A stretch of 64,000 nt of DNA from Podospora pseudoanserina (GCF_035222485.1 NC_085922.1:635001-699000); one strand, 5' to 3'; shown: positions 13,339-24,282, counted from the stretch's first letter. Numbers and translations are program-made. The notes: a model not told the origin generated them from the letters alone.

Positions 13339-16300
13339 GTTATGTTTTTACTTTCACTTTATTACGGATAAGTTAAAGGCGTTTTTTTATTATTATAGCC
13401 GGACCTAAGAACGTTTCGATAGGAGGCGTCCCGTCTAACCTAAGTAACGAGGGATTTTCTATTAGTATTAGACCTATATCTTTTATTACAGAGTAGATCG
13501 TTAAATGTTTCAGAAACTTAAAAACGAGGCTTAGTAAACCCGGGATTAGATTTTTACTATTTCGATTGTATTAAGGTCGACCGTTGAGTTCCCAGTACCG
13601 GGGCGCTATAGAAAAAGAAAGGTAGAATTTAAAGGGTTTTTAATTTAATTTAAAACTTATTTTCGTTAATACTTACATTAATTTATTAACGAAGAATCGA
13701 AAATAATTTTTATGGTTATTAAACTTAAGGATAAGGCTTTTTTATAATTCGAGCCTATCTTTAACGATTACTATAAGTAGGAGCCGGCGAACTAAAAGAA
13801 ATTTACTATAGAATACTTTAAGAGCTATTATATTTTTAAGATTAAGCTTAAGGAGGTATTTAAGGAGTATAATAAGGCGAGGCTCGTATAAAAGAGGCCC
13901 GTAAACCTACGTTAAACGCGCTTAACGATTAATTACGCAGTTTTATGTAAGATCGATAGCCTACGTAATACCATTAACGATAAAAGATTAATATAGCTCT
14001 TCTATAATAGCCTTAAAAAAAAAGTAAAGGTTAGTTATATAAAGAGTCGAGGCCCGATACTATCGATAAGTATATTGCTTAGTTATCCGGATCGACGATC
14101 GGTAATTTTAGCGTTATATAAAAACAAGAGGTAATAGTAAAGGTAATTACGGCGGTCATGAAAAATACTTTAATAATAATTATTTTAACGATAAGTATAA
14201 ACGGAAATATCTTAATATTAATTACTCCGGTACTATATATTTAGGACCGATAAACGTCGATACTACATAATAGTAAAGGCTATAAAGCTAAAGCTAAAGT
14301 AAAAATAACTTTAAATATTTTAATTACGGTAAAGTAAGATATTATAAAAAGAATAGACTATAGGGTACTTAAATAACTCGAATAAAAAAAGGAAATTATA
14401 TTAATTATTATATTAGAGGGACTAAAAGTTATAGACGTCGTAGTTATTTGCTATAATAAAAGGAAGCGGTAAACTTCGAAGAAAACTTTTCTTAATCTAT
14501 TAAATAAAAGGAAGTAAAGTTTAAAAGCTACGGAAAATAGTAAAAAGGTTAAAAGTAAAGTACGAAAAAGAAGATTTTTAAATATAAATATTATAAGAAT
14601 AAAATAATATGAGTTATTACGGAAATCATTACGGAGATTGCTAAAGACAATAACTTTATAAAATAAAAAGGACCTATTAAGTAAATGATATTAAAGAAAT
14701 AATACGGGAAGTATAGGATCGATATATAAAAATAGTTTAAGAAACTCGAATATAAAGGTTAGGAAAAATATTAGAAGGATAAAAAGGTTATCAGTATCGG
14801 GATCCCGAAATTATTAAAAAATATATTTACGTTTATATAATATATATTTTATACAGGGAATATAACATAATTTTATTTTAAATATCCGGAGTACCGGAGG
14901 GTACCTTAATTTTGGTAAATTATATATAGATATATAGAGTATTACTAAGTAAGTTATTATAGAGTTACTAGCCAGTACGTAGGGTAGGTAAAGAAGGTAA
15001 GTTATAGTTAGTTAAAAAGACGATAAATAGTAAAGGAGGAAAAAGTTAATAGAATGTAAAACGATTATTTATTATAAAAGTAAAGAATATAGTTTAACTA
15101 AAAAATAAATTATAAGTAATTTAATTCACGTTAAGTGAATCAATATATTACTTTAGGTATATAGACAAAAAGTATACGGTTAATAGCGAGGTTTTAGAGC
15201 TAGGGATAGTATTATAGTAGTACTTAAGTTTAAACTATATATTATATTTATAGTAAAATGTTAAGTAATATTATTAAATTACCGAACCTAAAGTATTAAT
15301 TAAATAATAACAGTACTATTAAAAGTATATTCGATAAAATATTAGGAAGGTAAAAAACGGAAATAGAAGGAACTTAGATAGAAATAATTAAAGGACTTTA
15401 TATTATAGAATAACCCGGAGTAAAAAAACGTTTTTAAACGATATAACCGTTTAGGAAATAACTGACGGCCCTTCGCGGGGTTTAGTAACTTATGATAAAT
15501 TATAGATAGTATGTTCGAAAGTATTAATATAAAGTAAAGGTATTAGATAATAATCCGATATGTATTCGTAAAGTTATTATTATATAAAGAGGAGGTAAGA
15601 AAGATAAATGCTAAAATATTATAGAAAAAAAGAAGGAATAAATTGTTGTATAAAAACTATTTCCGACGTAAAAGCTTTATACAGAAATATTATTATTATA
15701 TGTTATCGTCGAAAGGAAAATAATTTTACTTATATTTAATATTTTAAGTATAAGACCCTCGAAAGATGTAATCTTAAAATAATTATAATAAAAGGATTAT
15801 AGTGTAAATATTAATTAAAGGGATAGTAATTATTTATAATTAAAAGAATTTTAAAAAAAAAATTTAATTAACGAAAGAAAATTAAAAATGTAAATAAAAT
15901 AAAGTATAAGATAAATTTCTTATATAGTATTACCGTAAACAACATAAAAGTTATAAGAGTAAAGTTGATAACTTTAATATAAATATTCAAGGTTAATAAG
16001 TATATTTATTGTAGTAATGTAGAAAGGTAAGAAAAAGGCGGTACCGGTAGAATATTCAAAATACCTAATTGTGGGGGCTAAGTATTTAAAAGGACTTTTA
16101 AAATAAAGATTATAGGATTATAAGATTAAATTAATAAAAAAGTTAAACTATAATTATTTAAAATTAACTATATTAATAATAAATAAAGTAAAAAGCTATA
16201 AAAATATTTAAACGACAATGTAAAAAAAAATTATATAAGGAAGTCCACATCGCTAATAAGATACCCTATATTTTTCGTATCGAAGAAAGACGGTAACTTA

Positions 16301-17035
16301 TAACTATATATAGATTACTATTAGTTAAACAATAAATCGGTAAAAATAATTATCCGTTATTATTGATATTTAGATTATAAAGGTAGTTATTTAAAATATA
16401 CCTATCGGGTATACTTATATACGGATTAAGAAAAGAAACAAATTAAAAATAGTATTTTATATATATTATTGTTATTTCAAACATTTTTTAATATTTCTTA
16501 GGTTAATTAATATACCCGTAACTTTTTAATTTCTCGTTAATTATATAATCTAGAAGTACCTCGGTAAAATGATAGTATACCATTATAATAATATTTTTAT
16601 TTATTTATATATTTTAAAGGAATATAAGCAATATATACGAGAGATACTCGACGCGTTATATAAAATTAAATTCTTAATTAGTAAAGAAAAGAGCGAGTTT
16701 TACATATAGAAGATAGTATATTTAAAATATCTAATATCGTTAGTTAAGGTTCGTATAGAATTTAAAAATATTACGGTAATTAAAGACTAGCCTATTCTAT
16801 AATTATAAATATATACTAAAGAATTGTTAAGTATTATAAATTTTTATTAGATATTTATCCGGGGCTATGTAAGTATTACGTAGTTACTTAATTATTTAAT
16901 TAAAAAGAATACAGAATTCTGGTAGGGCTAAGAAGAGGAGTAAGCTTTTCAAAAATTAAAGGAAATTATTTTAAAGGACTTAATATTTAAATTATTAGAC
17001 TTTAATTAATTTTTCGAGGTAGAGCTAATATATTA
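13339..17035 (+). pseudogene. RIP-degraded Ty3/gypsy gag-pol remnant
   Basis: This is the internal region of an LTR retrotransposon, with stops in all frames. In order: a gag zinc knuckle at about 14,316-14,360, where the CX2CX4HX4C cysteines and histidine read mostly as Tyr (YFNYGKVRYYKK); reverse transcriptase from about 16,250, with the block YPIFFVSKKDGNL followed by a stop and IDY; the catalytic YxDD site at 16,584-16,592, where both Asp codons are now AAT (Asn); and the start of RNase H at about 16,900-17,030 (AFQKLKEIILKD, then FEVE). The order gag-RT-RNase H fits Ty3/gypsy. Similarity stops at about 17,035, so the rest of RNase H and integrase are gone. It cannot encode active enzymes. 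Confidence 0.85.
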
Positions 17036-17039
17036 AATT

Positions 17040-17427
17040 ATATAAGTAATAAATAATTAGTATCTTAATATAAATATAAGATACCGTAAATACAAGCGTG
17101 AAATTATTTACTACGGAACTATCTATCTACACTAGCCAGTTCCTCCGTATATATAGACCTTGGGACCCTGAAGTGCTCATCCTGCTATGGCCCGATTACT
17201 CCTAGCACATTGCATCCTGTAGAGTGCTCGTCGTGCTATGCCTTCGATCACCCCGAGCATCTTGCATCCTGCAGAGTGCTCGTGGGTCTTGGCGCCATAG
17301 CACCTCTAGCCGGCCCCAATTGGCTGTCTCCTGACTTTCCTAATGATTGGCTAGGGGCGTCCTGCGCCCCACATACTGCGCGACCTGCTGTTAGGTTAAC
17401 CTGGACACCGTTAGTTTAACCGTGACA
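17040..17427 (-). repeat. LTR copy, antisense, 5'-truncated (U3 type C)
   Basis: It matches the 71-467 copy from tataagtaat onward but lacks the first 85 or so bases, and ends aaccgtgaca at 17,427. Its U3 holds 2.2 copies of a 51-52 base tandem unit beginning gtgctc (starts at 17,173, 17,224 and 17,276). This part keeps balanced base composition, while its left end is AT-rich. The open frame at 17,210-17,419 falls inside this LTR and is not a gene. Confidence 0.7.
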
Positions 17428-17623
17428 TATATATACGGAGAAACTAGCTAGTATAGGTAGATAGTTCCGTAGTATATAATTTAAGTATTAACTGTTAGTA
17501 TTTTAGTTATTGTAATGGAGATAAGCTATTTATTATATACTGTTTACCTATATCAAGCTAGGATTGTTTAGAAGTGCTTTTAACCGGATCCCTTTCAGAG
17601 GTTCTGGATAGGAGTTCGTTATA
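17428..17623 (+). repeat. LTR fragment, sense (R/U5 part)
   Basis: It starts inside the TATA segment (tatatatacggag) immediately after the preceding antisense copy and ends ggagttcgttata. It may be the remaining end of the 3' LTR of the element that starts at 12,933. With the antisense copy it forms an inverted repeat of about 60 bases (17,095-17,158 against 17,428-17,490). Confidence 0.65.
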
Positions 17624-17942
17624 CCTACTATTTAAATATATTTTATATACGTTGAGTTTTCTATAAACTCTTTGGATTTTTATTAAGATAATCAAAATCT
17701 ATTAAAGAATATAGTTTTTCTAAAGGGGTAGTATTTAATATCATAGAAGTTTATTTTTATTTTTATTACTGCCCTAATAGTTGTTTTACTGACGAAGCTG
17801 GTGCTAGTTAGGTAGCACAATTTCGCCGACTGCTTAGCTTAACACCACGTGAACCAATCCAAAAGCCCAACGACGCTGCCCAACGATACCTTCTACCCTT
17901 CGCTCCCTTCCACACACCACTGCTCCGGTAACAATACTCAAT

Positions 17943-18902
17943 ATGGACTCCCAGTATCACAGTACCCTTTTTCACATCCCGTTCGAGGTTCGGGATGCTA
18001 TATATTCATCTCTTTTCAGTTCTACAATACTTTCCTTTGCGACTTCAGTTCCAACCGACGATGCAAGACTCAATAAACTCCAGGCGCCATTACATGCCAC
18101 CGCTCTGCTCCGCACCTGCCGAAGGGTTAATGCGGAAATCTCCAAGTCATGGCTCAGTCACGTCCTGTTTTATTTCGATGATCCGATGTCGCTGCTTGAC
18201 AAGCTCTCGCCTATCCCCTTGGAAGAGCTGTCCCTCATTCGATATATCTCCGTGCGTGGGGATCCTCTGCTGCTTACCTACCCGCCAAAAATACAAGTAC
18301 ATCACAATCTGGTTGGTGTATTGAAGCTTCTTTCCCGACTACAGCTACGCCAGCTTACGGTTTTGGGGAGCGGTAGCGACAAGTTCCAATATCGGATGTT
18401 GGACGAGATGATCAAGCATGGGAACGGTTGGCAGGAATTACGTTTCATTAGTCACGACTCTGGGATGCTTGGGTATGCTTATTATTGCCTTGATCCGACA
18501 CTTTGTGACCGGTACCAACGGCGACCACAACCAGAGCATTGGCAAAGAGTGATGGAGGAGAGGGACGGTGTACATTCTTACCCGTCAGTCTCAATTTATC
18601 GAGGAAAGCGGGCCGGTCATCGCGGAGCTGTCTTCAAGCCTGAAACCCGGGAGGTGATGGCGCAAAGTCACAACGGGGCACCATTTTCAGTGGATGATTA
18701 CGGAACAGCGGAGGACCCAGTGTTTATCAGTGAGAGTGAACGAGGCAAGGAGCTCATGGTGGCTGTCAGAAGAGGCCAGCGAGGTGTAGACTACGAAGAA
18801 AAGACCAATAGTCCATTTCTTCCAGGTCGCGACATTCGGAGAGACTTTCCGGGCAAAACTTGGGTTGAGATCCGCGCTGCATGTACCAAGGCAGCATATT
18901 GA
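17943..18902 (+). CDS. F-box-like fungal hypothetical protein
   Basis: An unbroken 319-residue frame begins at the first ATG in GC-balanced DNA, only 320 bases from the last LTR. The N-terminus (residues 9-25) has the FHIPFEVRDAIYSSLF pattern, the LPxExRxxIY form of F-box-like domains common in large lineage-specific fungal families. It is followed by a TALLRTCRRVNAEIS helix typical of the same group. The rest is soluble with no recognised catalytic motif. A role as a substrate adaptor for ubiquitin ligase is only inferred from the F-box-like start. The frame ends in TGA directly followed by TAG, and the same frame then stays open for about 20 more codons. The gene may therefore have lost a short C-terminal tail. 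Confidence 0.7.
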   Translation: MDSQYHSTLFHIPFEVRDAIYSSLFSSTILSFATSVPTDDARLNKLQAPLHATALLRTCRRVNAEISKSWLSHVLFYFDDPMSLLDKLSPIPLEELSLIRYISVRGDPLLLTYPPKIQVHHNLVGVLKLLSRLQLRQLTVLGSGSDKFQYRMLDEMIKHGNGWQELRFISHDSGMLGYAYYCLDPTLCDRYQRRPQPEHWQRVMEERDGVHSYPSVSIYRGKRAGHRGAVFKPETREVMAQSHNGAPFSVDDYGTAEDPVFISESERGKELMVAVRRGQRGVDYEEKTNSPFLPGRDIRRDFPGKTWVEIRAACTKAAY

Positions 18903-19124
18903 TAGTCGGACGGCCTCCCACTTGAAAACAGCCTCGATCTCTACCTGGGCATCGATGAGCTCATCTGAACTTCGCGTTGTACCTATACCCTAACAATCAG
19001 AGCACCACTATTAGAAACACCCTTGTACTCTCCAGGACCACGAGCTCTTATCTGTATCTGTTGAATATTACAACATCGGGGCCAGATGGTCATATCGCAC
19101 TCTCTATCCACGCTTCTAGCGGGC

Positions 19125-20135
19125 TTAGGCTGCCTCGACTTCGAGGATACTCTTGACGGACTGTATAGGCCTCCAGATTTCGACAATGTTGAGCCCAGCA
19201 CTGGCTACCAACTCACGCCATCTTCCTCGGACCGCTCAGCCGCCGCAAGACATGCCATCATGGTAAGATCGGGTACAGTAACCATTGAAGGCGGCTTCAC
19301 GCTGCTCACCAAACTTTCATGTCAGCAGTCTCGGATAGCCTTTCCTCACAGCAGGTGCCAAGGTCTGCAAGATCTTCTTGGCCGTCTCAGCTGGTTAGCC
19401 ATGCTGTAACTGGATGACGGGACCGACATTCACTCCATTGAGGTACCGAGTAAACCTTGAAGGGCCAGACAGCCAGGGGCAGTCTCTGGATGCCGGGCCA
19501 GAAACTTCTTCAAATCATGACCTTGACACCGCCAATATTTACGACAAGCGGGCGAATCTTGTCGTTGTCGATCTGTGAAGGAAAGGCGAGGATGGTATCG
19601 AAAGGATGTATATCGACCCAGGGCGTCGGGTTGTATTTGGAGTGGCACTCCAGAGCATGGTTGAAATTTGATGTCAGGGGCGTACTTGTCCATACATGCC
19701 AGCAAATGAAAGATCCTCAACCAGGGCCTTTGCCCACGGGTTCGCGCATATGTATATTGTGCAACTTATCTGATCAGTGACTGGCCGGATATGTATGGCA
19801 CGCATCATGCGCCCTACAAGTTCACCGCTCCAACATCAATGTCCGTGTTCCGTATCACACTTTTAAGCAAGATGGAAATGCGAATGAGAAGCTCATCGGC
19901 ACCCGTGAGTTGAGCCAATATGGAGCATGTTATGGGGGCTCCTTCACGCTCGGCCGTCCATTTTGTAAATACGCCAGCGTCGATGAGGATTTTTACTGCA
20001 GTGTTGATGCTGGGGATGACCCAGTTTTGGTCCCAGGCAATGTCTCAAGGACATTGAATTCTCCGCAGGGCTTCGGAACGCTGCGCCTCTCGCACGCATT
20101 ATTTCGGTGTTTGAGAAGTACGTGGCATCAACGCA
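19125..20135 (-). pseudogene. O-methyltransferase pseudogene (SAM-dependent, fungal type)
   Basis: Read on the minus strand, pieces in different frames line up in order with fungal class I-like O-methyltransferases of secondary metabolism. They are: an N-terminal piece with INTAVKILIDAGVFTKW then ILAQLTGADELLIRIS; a central piece FDTILAFPSQI with LVVNIGG, then, after a frameshift, GHDLKKFLARHPE (the SAM-binding region DVGGGxGHD...FLxxHP); a piece with AKKILQTLAPAVRKGY; and a C-terminal piece with MMACLAAAERSEED and SAGLNIVEIW, ending at the TAA at 19,125-19,127. Several stops and at least three frame changes separate them, too many for introns, and no intact start is visible. The base changes are not dominated by RIP-type stops. 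It may once have served a polyketide or phenolic pathway nearby. The 5' limit is approximate. Confidence 0.7.
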
Positions 20136-20261
20136 CTCAAGACTGGCCAGGAGCTGGTCTGTTGGTATCATATTGTGCTGTCGGTAAAATGTTATCTCAT
20201 TTGAGGCTGTCGTCGAGTGGTAGATTGGCACGGGGCCGTGTGTATTTATCATCAACCTCAC

Positions 20262-21115
20262 TCTCCCCTCATTCCGATACCGCCACGCGGCCCCACGTGC
20301 GGATATCTGTGGTTAGAATGATATGGAAAGTCTAGGGATAAGCGTAAAAAAGACTGCTGCACAATACAAGTAGTTCGTCATGGCCCCTGGTCATAGGCTT
20401 TCTTTGTGGCCCACCTGACCACTTTTATGTTGAGTACACATTGGTATAACAACCATATCCACCCCTTGGTAAGCACTGTTGTCAAGCTTTCCGTATAAGC
20501 TCGAATCAGGATATTAGGCGAGCAAAACAGCGCCAAGCACCAACGGAGTATCGAAAGTTGTATAATCTTGTTGATGACCCGGGGCACCATTTTGATCCCG
20601 CCTGCGGTGGGCTCAGGTGAATATCATTCTTAGATCCAGATGTCCTCCCCAAGCATAGCGCTCAACGTGGGTGAAAAATGAGTGAGGGATTACACGAGTA
20701 CACTAAGAGGTTTCAGTACATGGCTTGTGTGATGTTGGGGACTGGGGAGGGTAGTTTGCTAATCGAGCATGCTGCGCAGCGTCTGCGGTGACTTTCATAG
20801 CCCGGTTCAATCTTATCCACTCGGTCTCTCGGGGATGCGCAGTGTCCACGAACAGGGACAAAAAGGAACAATCAAAAACCCACATTTTGCAGTTTCCAGT
20901 TGTTTGTTTCATTTTAGCTTCGACAGTGGGTGGGGCCTTATTTGGGTTCCCCCCACCATACTCCGTTGCTCCTCTCGCTCTGCCCCCCCTCTTCAAGCCT
21001 CTCTTCATCTCTCTCCAACACTGTCTACATTTTCCCTAACCCCTCCACTCAATCTTTGCAACTAACCTGCTATGTGGGGTCTCGAGCTGCCACCGAAGTG
21101 TTGTGTAGTCTGTAA
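20262..21115. other. Intergenic, no supported gene
   Basis: Base composition is normal and there are a few short open frames on both strands (for example 20,788-21,039). None has a recognisable domain, good splice sites or a continuing frame. Nothing is called here. Confidence 0.5.
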
Positions 21116-22276
21116 CGTGTGTGTTAATGTGTCACGTTAATTAGCCGAAGGCCATCGCTACGTAGTAGTAACGACCTTGTACAAAATTATTTAGGGATAG
21201 GTATAGGCCGACTTGTGATAATAGTTAAGAGTAATCTCTATAGCTTATTAAACCTATTAGTGTTTTATATTATTATTATAATAAATAAAGGTAGAGGTAA
21301 TAAAAACATTCTATATATTAAGTATTTCACTCTAATGTTGGATTTTAATTTAATTTAATCAGTAATATATGATATTATTGAAACCAAAATCTGTTACATA
21401 AAATATACATATATATATATATATACATATTTTTCCCCCGAATATTCCATAAGCAATACCTTTTATTTTAAAGATGTTACTATATACCTCTTTATAATAT
21501 CAACATCTTTTTGAATTAATACTTTAATGTATTAGTTTTTTAAGCTTCATAATATAATTTTTCTTTGTCTTCCCTACTTAAATGATATTATATATTTCTG
21601 TTCTTTTTTTTAATTTTTTACCTACTATAAATTATAAAACCCTTTTTTTTCGTTTATATATTTTATGATATTTTTTCCTTTACAAATAATTTTATTTGAT
21701 AATCGTAGTACTTTTAAATACTTTTGTACTTAATTATACAGTATGTAAAGGATAAAAATAGAGATAATGGAATATAATGAATGAATTTGCTATTCTGAAT
21801 CATAATTTTTATTTTTCTATTGATTTTGGTTATTATTAATATATTATAATGTTAATTATTGTAGATTTAAAATTATTATCGCGATGTCTATTAACTTGAA
21901 TGATCTTAGAATTTATATATAAGTTCTATAGAATCTAAAGATATCAATTTAAAAAACCTATATATTTCGGTTAATTAACTACATTAAAAAAAGTGAGTTT
22001 GAAAGTTTTTTCTTAATTTAATAGTAATATAAGTATAATATCTAAAGACAAAATATTAGATAATCTAGCGTCATATTTAATTTATAATATTACTATTAAT
22101 ATGAATATAAATCTTTTAAAATAGCAGAAGTTATTATAGAAACCCGCAAAAAAAATATGCGTAAAAAATTTCACATTTAGAAGGATGTTAGACTTTGTAA
22201 TTTACTTTTTATAAATATCATAATTCTTATTTTTAAATAAAAACCATTAAAGGTTATGCCTCATACAGCCTATAGG
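21116..22276. repeat. Second AT-rich RIP-type patch
   Basis: Base composition switches abruptly to A+T-rich, with TA runs (near 21,405-21,425) and no open frame. No retroelement domain can be read in it. It ends at the solo LTR at 22,277. It is probably an unidentified decayed repeat. Confidence 0.65.
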
Positions 22277-22628
22277 TGTCACGGTTTTGGTAGAAGGTGG
22301 AGAACTGGCGGACCAATAAGAACTGGACGGAAAAGTGAGCGGGGCTTACGGTCCAGTGGCCAGGACGGACTAATGAAATCGGGACCAGGGACCGCGGCGG
22401 GGCTCACGGTCCACGGTCCACGGTCCCCAGGTCTATATACACGGAGGAACTAGATAGGTAGCAGATAGTTCCGCAATATGCAATTCAAGTCAGATGCGTT
22501 GGTATCAAGACTCTTGTGATTGAGACAAGCCATTTGCTGTGCACTGTTTAGCTGCACCGGACCAAGATTGTCTAGAAACAGCTTCCACTAGTATCCCTTT
22601 CGGAGGTTCTGGATAGGGGTTCGTCACA
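22277..22628 (+). mobile_element. Solo LTR (U3 type B), little mutated
   Basis: It runs from tgtcacggttttgg to ggggttcgtcaca, 352 bases. The U3 shares the gcggggctcacggtcc repeats of the 5' LTR at 12,933, and the R/U5 matches the 9,726 copy. A short tandem array of cacggtc units lies at 22,405-22,426. Flanking pentamers are atagg (22,272-22,276) and ataga (22,629-22,633). They differ only by a G/A change, so this is a likely target duplication with one transition. Confidence 0.75.
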
Positions 22629-22764
22629 ATAGAATTATAATTTAATAGAAAAAAAACTGAGGAAATAGACTATTAAGAGATGTCATTAACTTATAGTAAA
22701 GACACTGCGGATTATCTACAGTGCTCGCTGCACTACTCCCACGACTCCCCCGGAGCAAAAAAAG

Positions 22765-23820
22765 TTAAAAATGCGAGGCAGAATCAGTCGTCTCCATGTC
22801 TCTGGCTCTGATCATCCAATTCTTTGGTGATTCCCCATCCCTATGCCACGGTTTCTCGAGACATGGCAGAGAGATATCCATCAACAAGGCAAACAAGGGG
22901 TTTGTCAAACCCCCTCTCACTGGATCCCGATGACAGTGTTCGAAAGGTCTCTTGATACCTCCTTGCCTGAGCAGAAGGTTGATATTTGACAGCCGGAGAC
23001 CAGAAGAAACAATAGAGAGAGGCGTCACCAGCATCCCTCGAAAGTTTACCTGCTCTGTAAGCCTCACCACCGGCACATTTTTGATCAATTCAAATAGCAT
23101 GAATGGTGAGCGCTCATTAAGTCTCCCACAATGATAAATTAGGTACGGGAGGTATTCCGCCTCGGGATCCATCACTCATGCCAGCATTCTGACGTGGAAG
23201 GAAATTCGAGCATGCGCTAGCAGGTAGCCCCAAATCTCTTCCAGCGGACTATCGTCAGATCGCTGGAGATAAGAGTGCAGGACGAAAAGCCCTTGAACCC
23301 TGTAGTCCTCCAACGCCACCAGTCTGGCTTTGCGGTACAGCCAGTCAGGGTCGTGCTTGAAGCAGGTCTCGTTGCAATACTTGATCAGCGATCGAAGACA
23401 ACTTACTGCATCGAATCTTAAGCAGAGCTCCAGCAGCAGGTGCGTACCCATAGTGTGATGCAAACGGTCGTTTTCGCCGTCCAAAGCATCGCGGTACATG
23501 AGTAGCCCGTTGATAGACTTCTCAGCCTCCTTGTCAGTGAAGTCTCCGATGCCGAGAATATACTCAAGCCAATCTTCCCGATCACTTTTGATCGCTTGAT
23601 TGACGAGGCTGTCATCGTATTCAAAGGGAACATCCGTGACATTGGGACGGGTGCGCTCGATGTCAATGATCCCAGCCATGTGTTTGTTGGCGAGAGCCAG
23701 ATTGAGCTGATCTTCGGCTGACAAATAATGGGATCGGAGCAGAAGCCGGATGATGTGTTGAGCTTGCTGGGAGGAACCCAATGTACCGGTTGTCGGCATT
23801 GACTCGGTGTTGATGGCCAT
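22765..23820 (-). pseudogene. Hypothetical protein gene split by an in-frame TGA
   Basis: From the ATG at 23,820 the frame is open for 214 codons, reaches TGA at 23,178-23,176, and then stays open in the same frame for another 136 codons to a stop at 22,765. Both parts have ordinary coding character (part 1 has QQAQHIIRLLLRSHYLSAED and LLLELCLRFDAVSCLRSLIKY; part 2 has DPEAEYLPYLIYHCGRLNE). This suggests one gene of about 350 codons with a nonsense change, for instance TGG to TGA. The helical, Leu-rich pattern is loosely like degenerate ankyrin or F-box companion proteins, but no family is recognised. No GT-AG pair that cleanly removes the stop was found. Stop readthrough or a sequencing error are alternatives. 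Confidence 0.55.
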
Positions 23821-24282
23821 ACTGACCAGATGAGGCAAGTATATGAGATAATATAGCGTTGATGGTGATCTGGTGCTTTGTTGGCATGTGTGTATTGATG
23901 ATGAATGAAGTTGGATGGCCTAGAAGTAAGGTCTGAAGCTGGGAGGTGGATTTCGATTACTGAAATATGCTTCTACCGATAGATAGCATTGTTAAGTCAC
24001 AAGTCCTTTCTCCATCCTGAAACATACATGTGGCCAAATAACAGCAAGGCAGTCCTGTAGGTAGAATTGTATGTCCTTGTTGCTTCTACACAATGACTTT
24101 GTCCCCGGCTATAGACATGTCTTTTTTTCAAAACAAAGATTTGATGGCCAACAGAAACAGCGCCTTTTCCCAGCCATGCCCAAAACACCAAGCTGGCCAG
24201 GTTCTGTACAAAATGATATTCCGACAGGCATAATACATGCGCCGCTCGATCCATCTTTGATCAAGCAAGCCGGTCATCTTCT
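23821..24282. other. Intergenic, no supported gene
   Basis: This 460-base gap separates the upstream side of the split hypothetical gene from the 3' side of the ferritin-like gene. No coding frame or RNA gene is supported. Confidence 0.5.

Larger units (their letters stand above)
1..17650. repeat. AT-rich RIP-type repeat block
   Basis: Almost all of this stretch is A+T, full of TA runs and stop codons in every frame, and it breaks off sharply into GC-balanced DNA near 17,650. No open frame in it looks like a gene. The recognisable content is a decayed Ty3/gypsy element and copies of one LTR family, listed separately. In pol, conserved codons are changed in the G-to-A or C-to-T sense (catalytic Asp-Asp reads as Asn-Asn; zinc-knuckle Cys codons read as Tyr), which is what RIP does in ascomycetes. 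Dinucleotide indices were not computed. The remaining stretches (about 950-9,240 and 10,105-12,930) show nothing I can identify beyond TA microsatellites, for example near 7,095 and 8,165. Confidence 0.85.

Noticed and set aside
17210-17419. Open frame of 69 codons with Cys/His-rich composition
   Set aside because: It lies wholly inside an antisense LTR and arises from its 51-52 base tandem repeats.
19086-19409. Plus-strand open frame of 107 codons
   Set aside because: It is the antisense shadow of the O-methyltransferase pseudogene, whose minus-strand motifs explain the region better.
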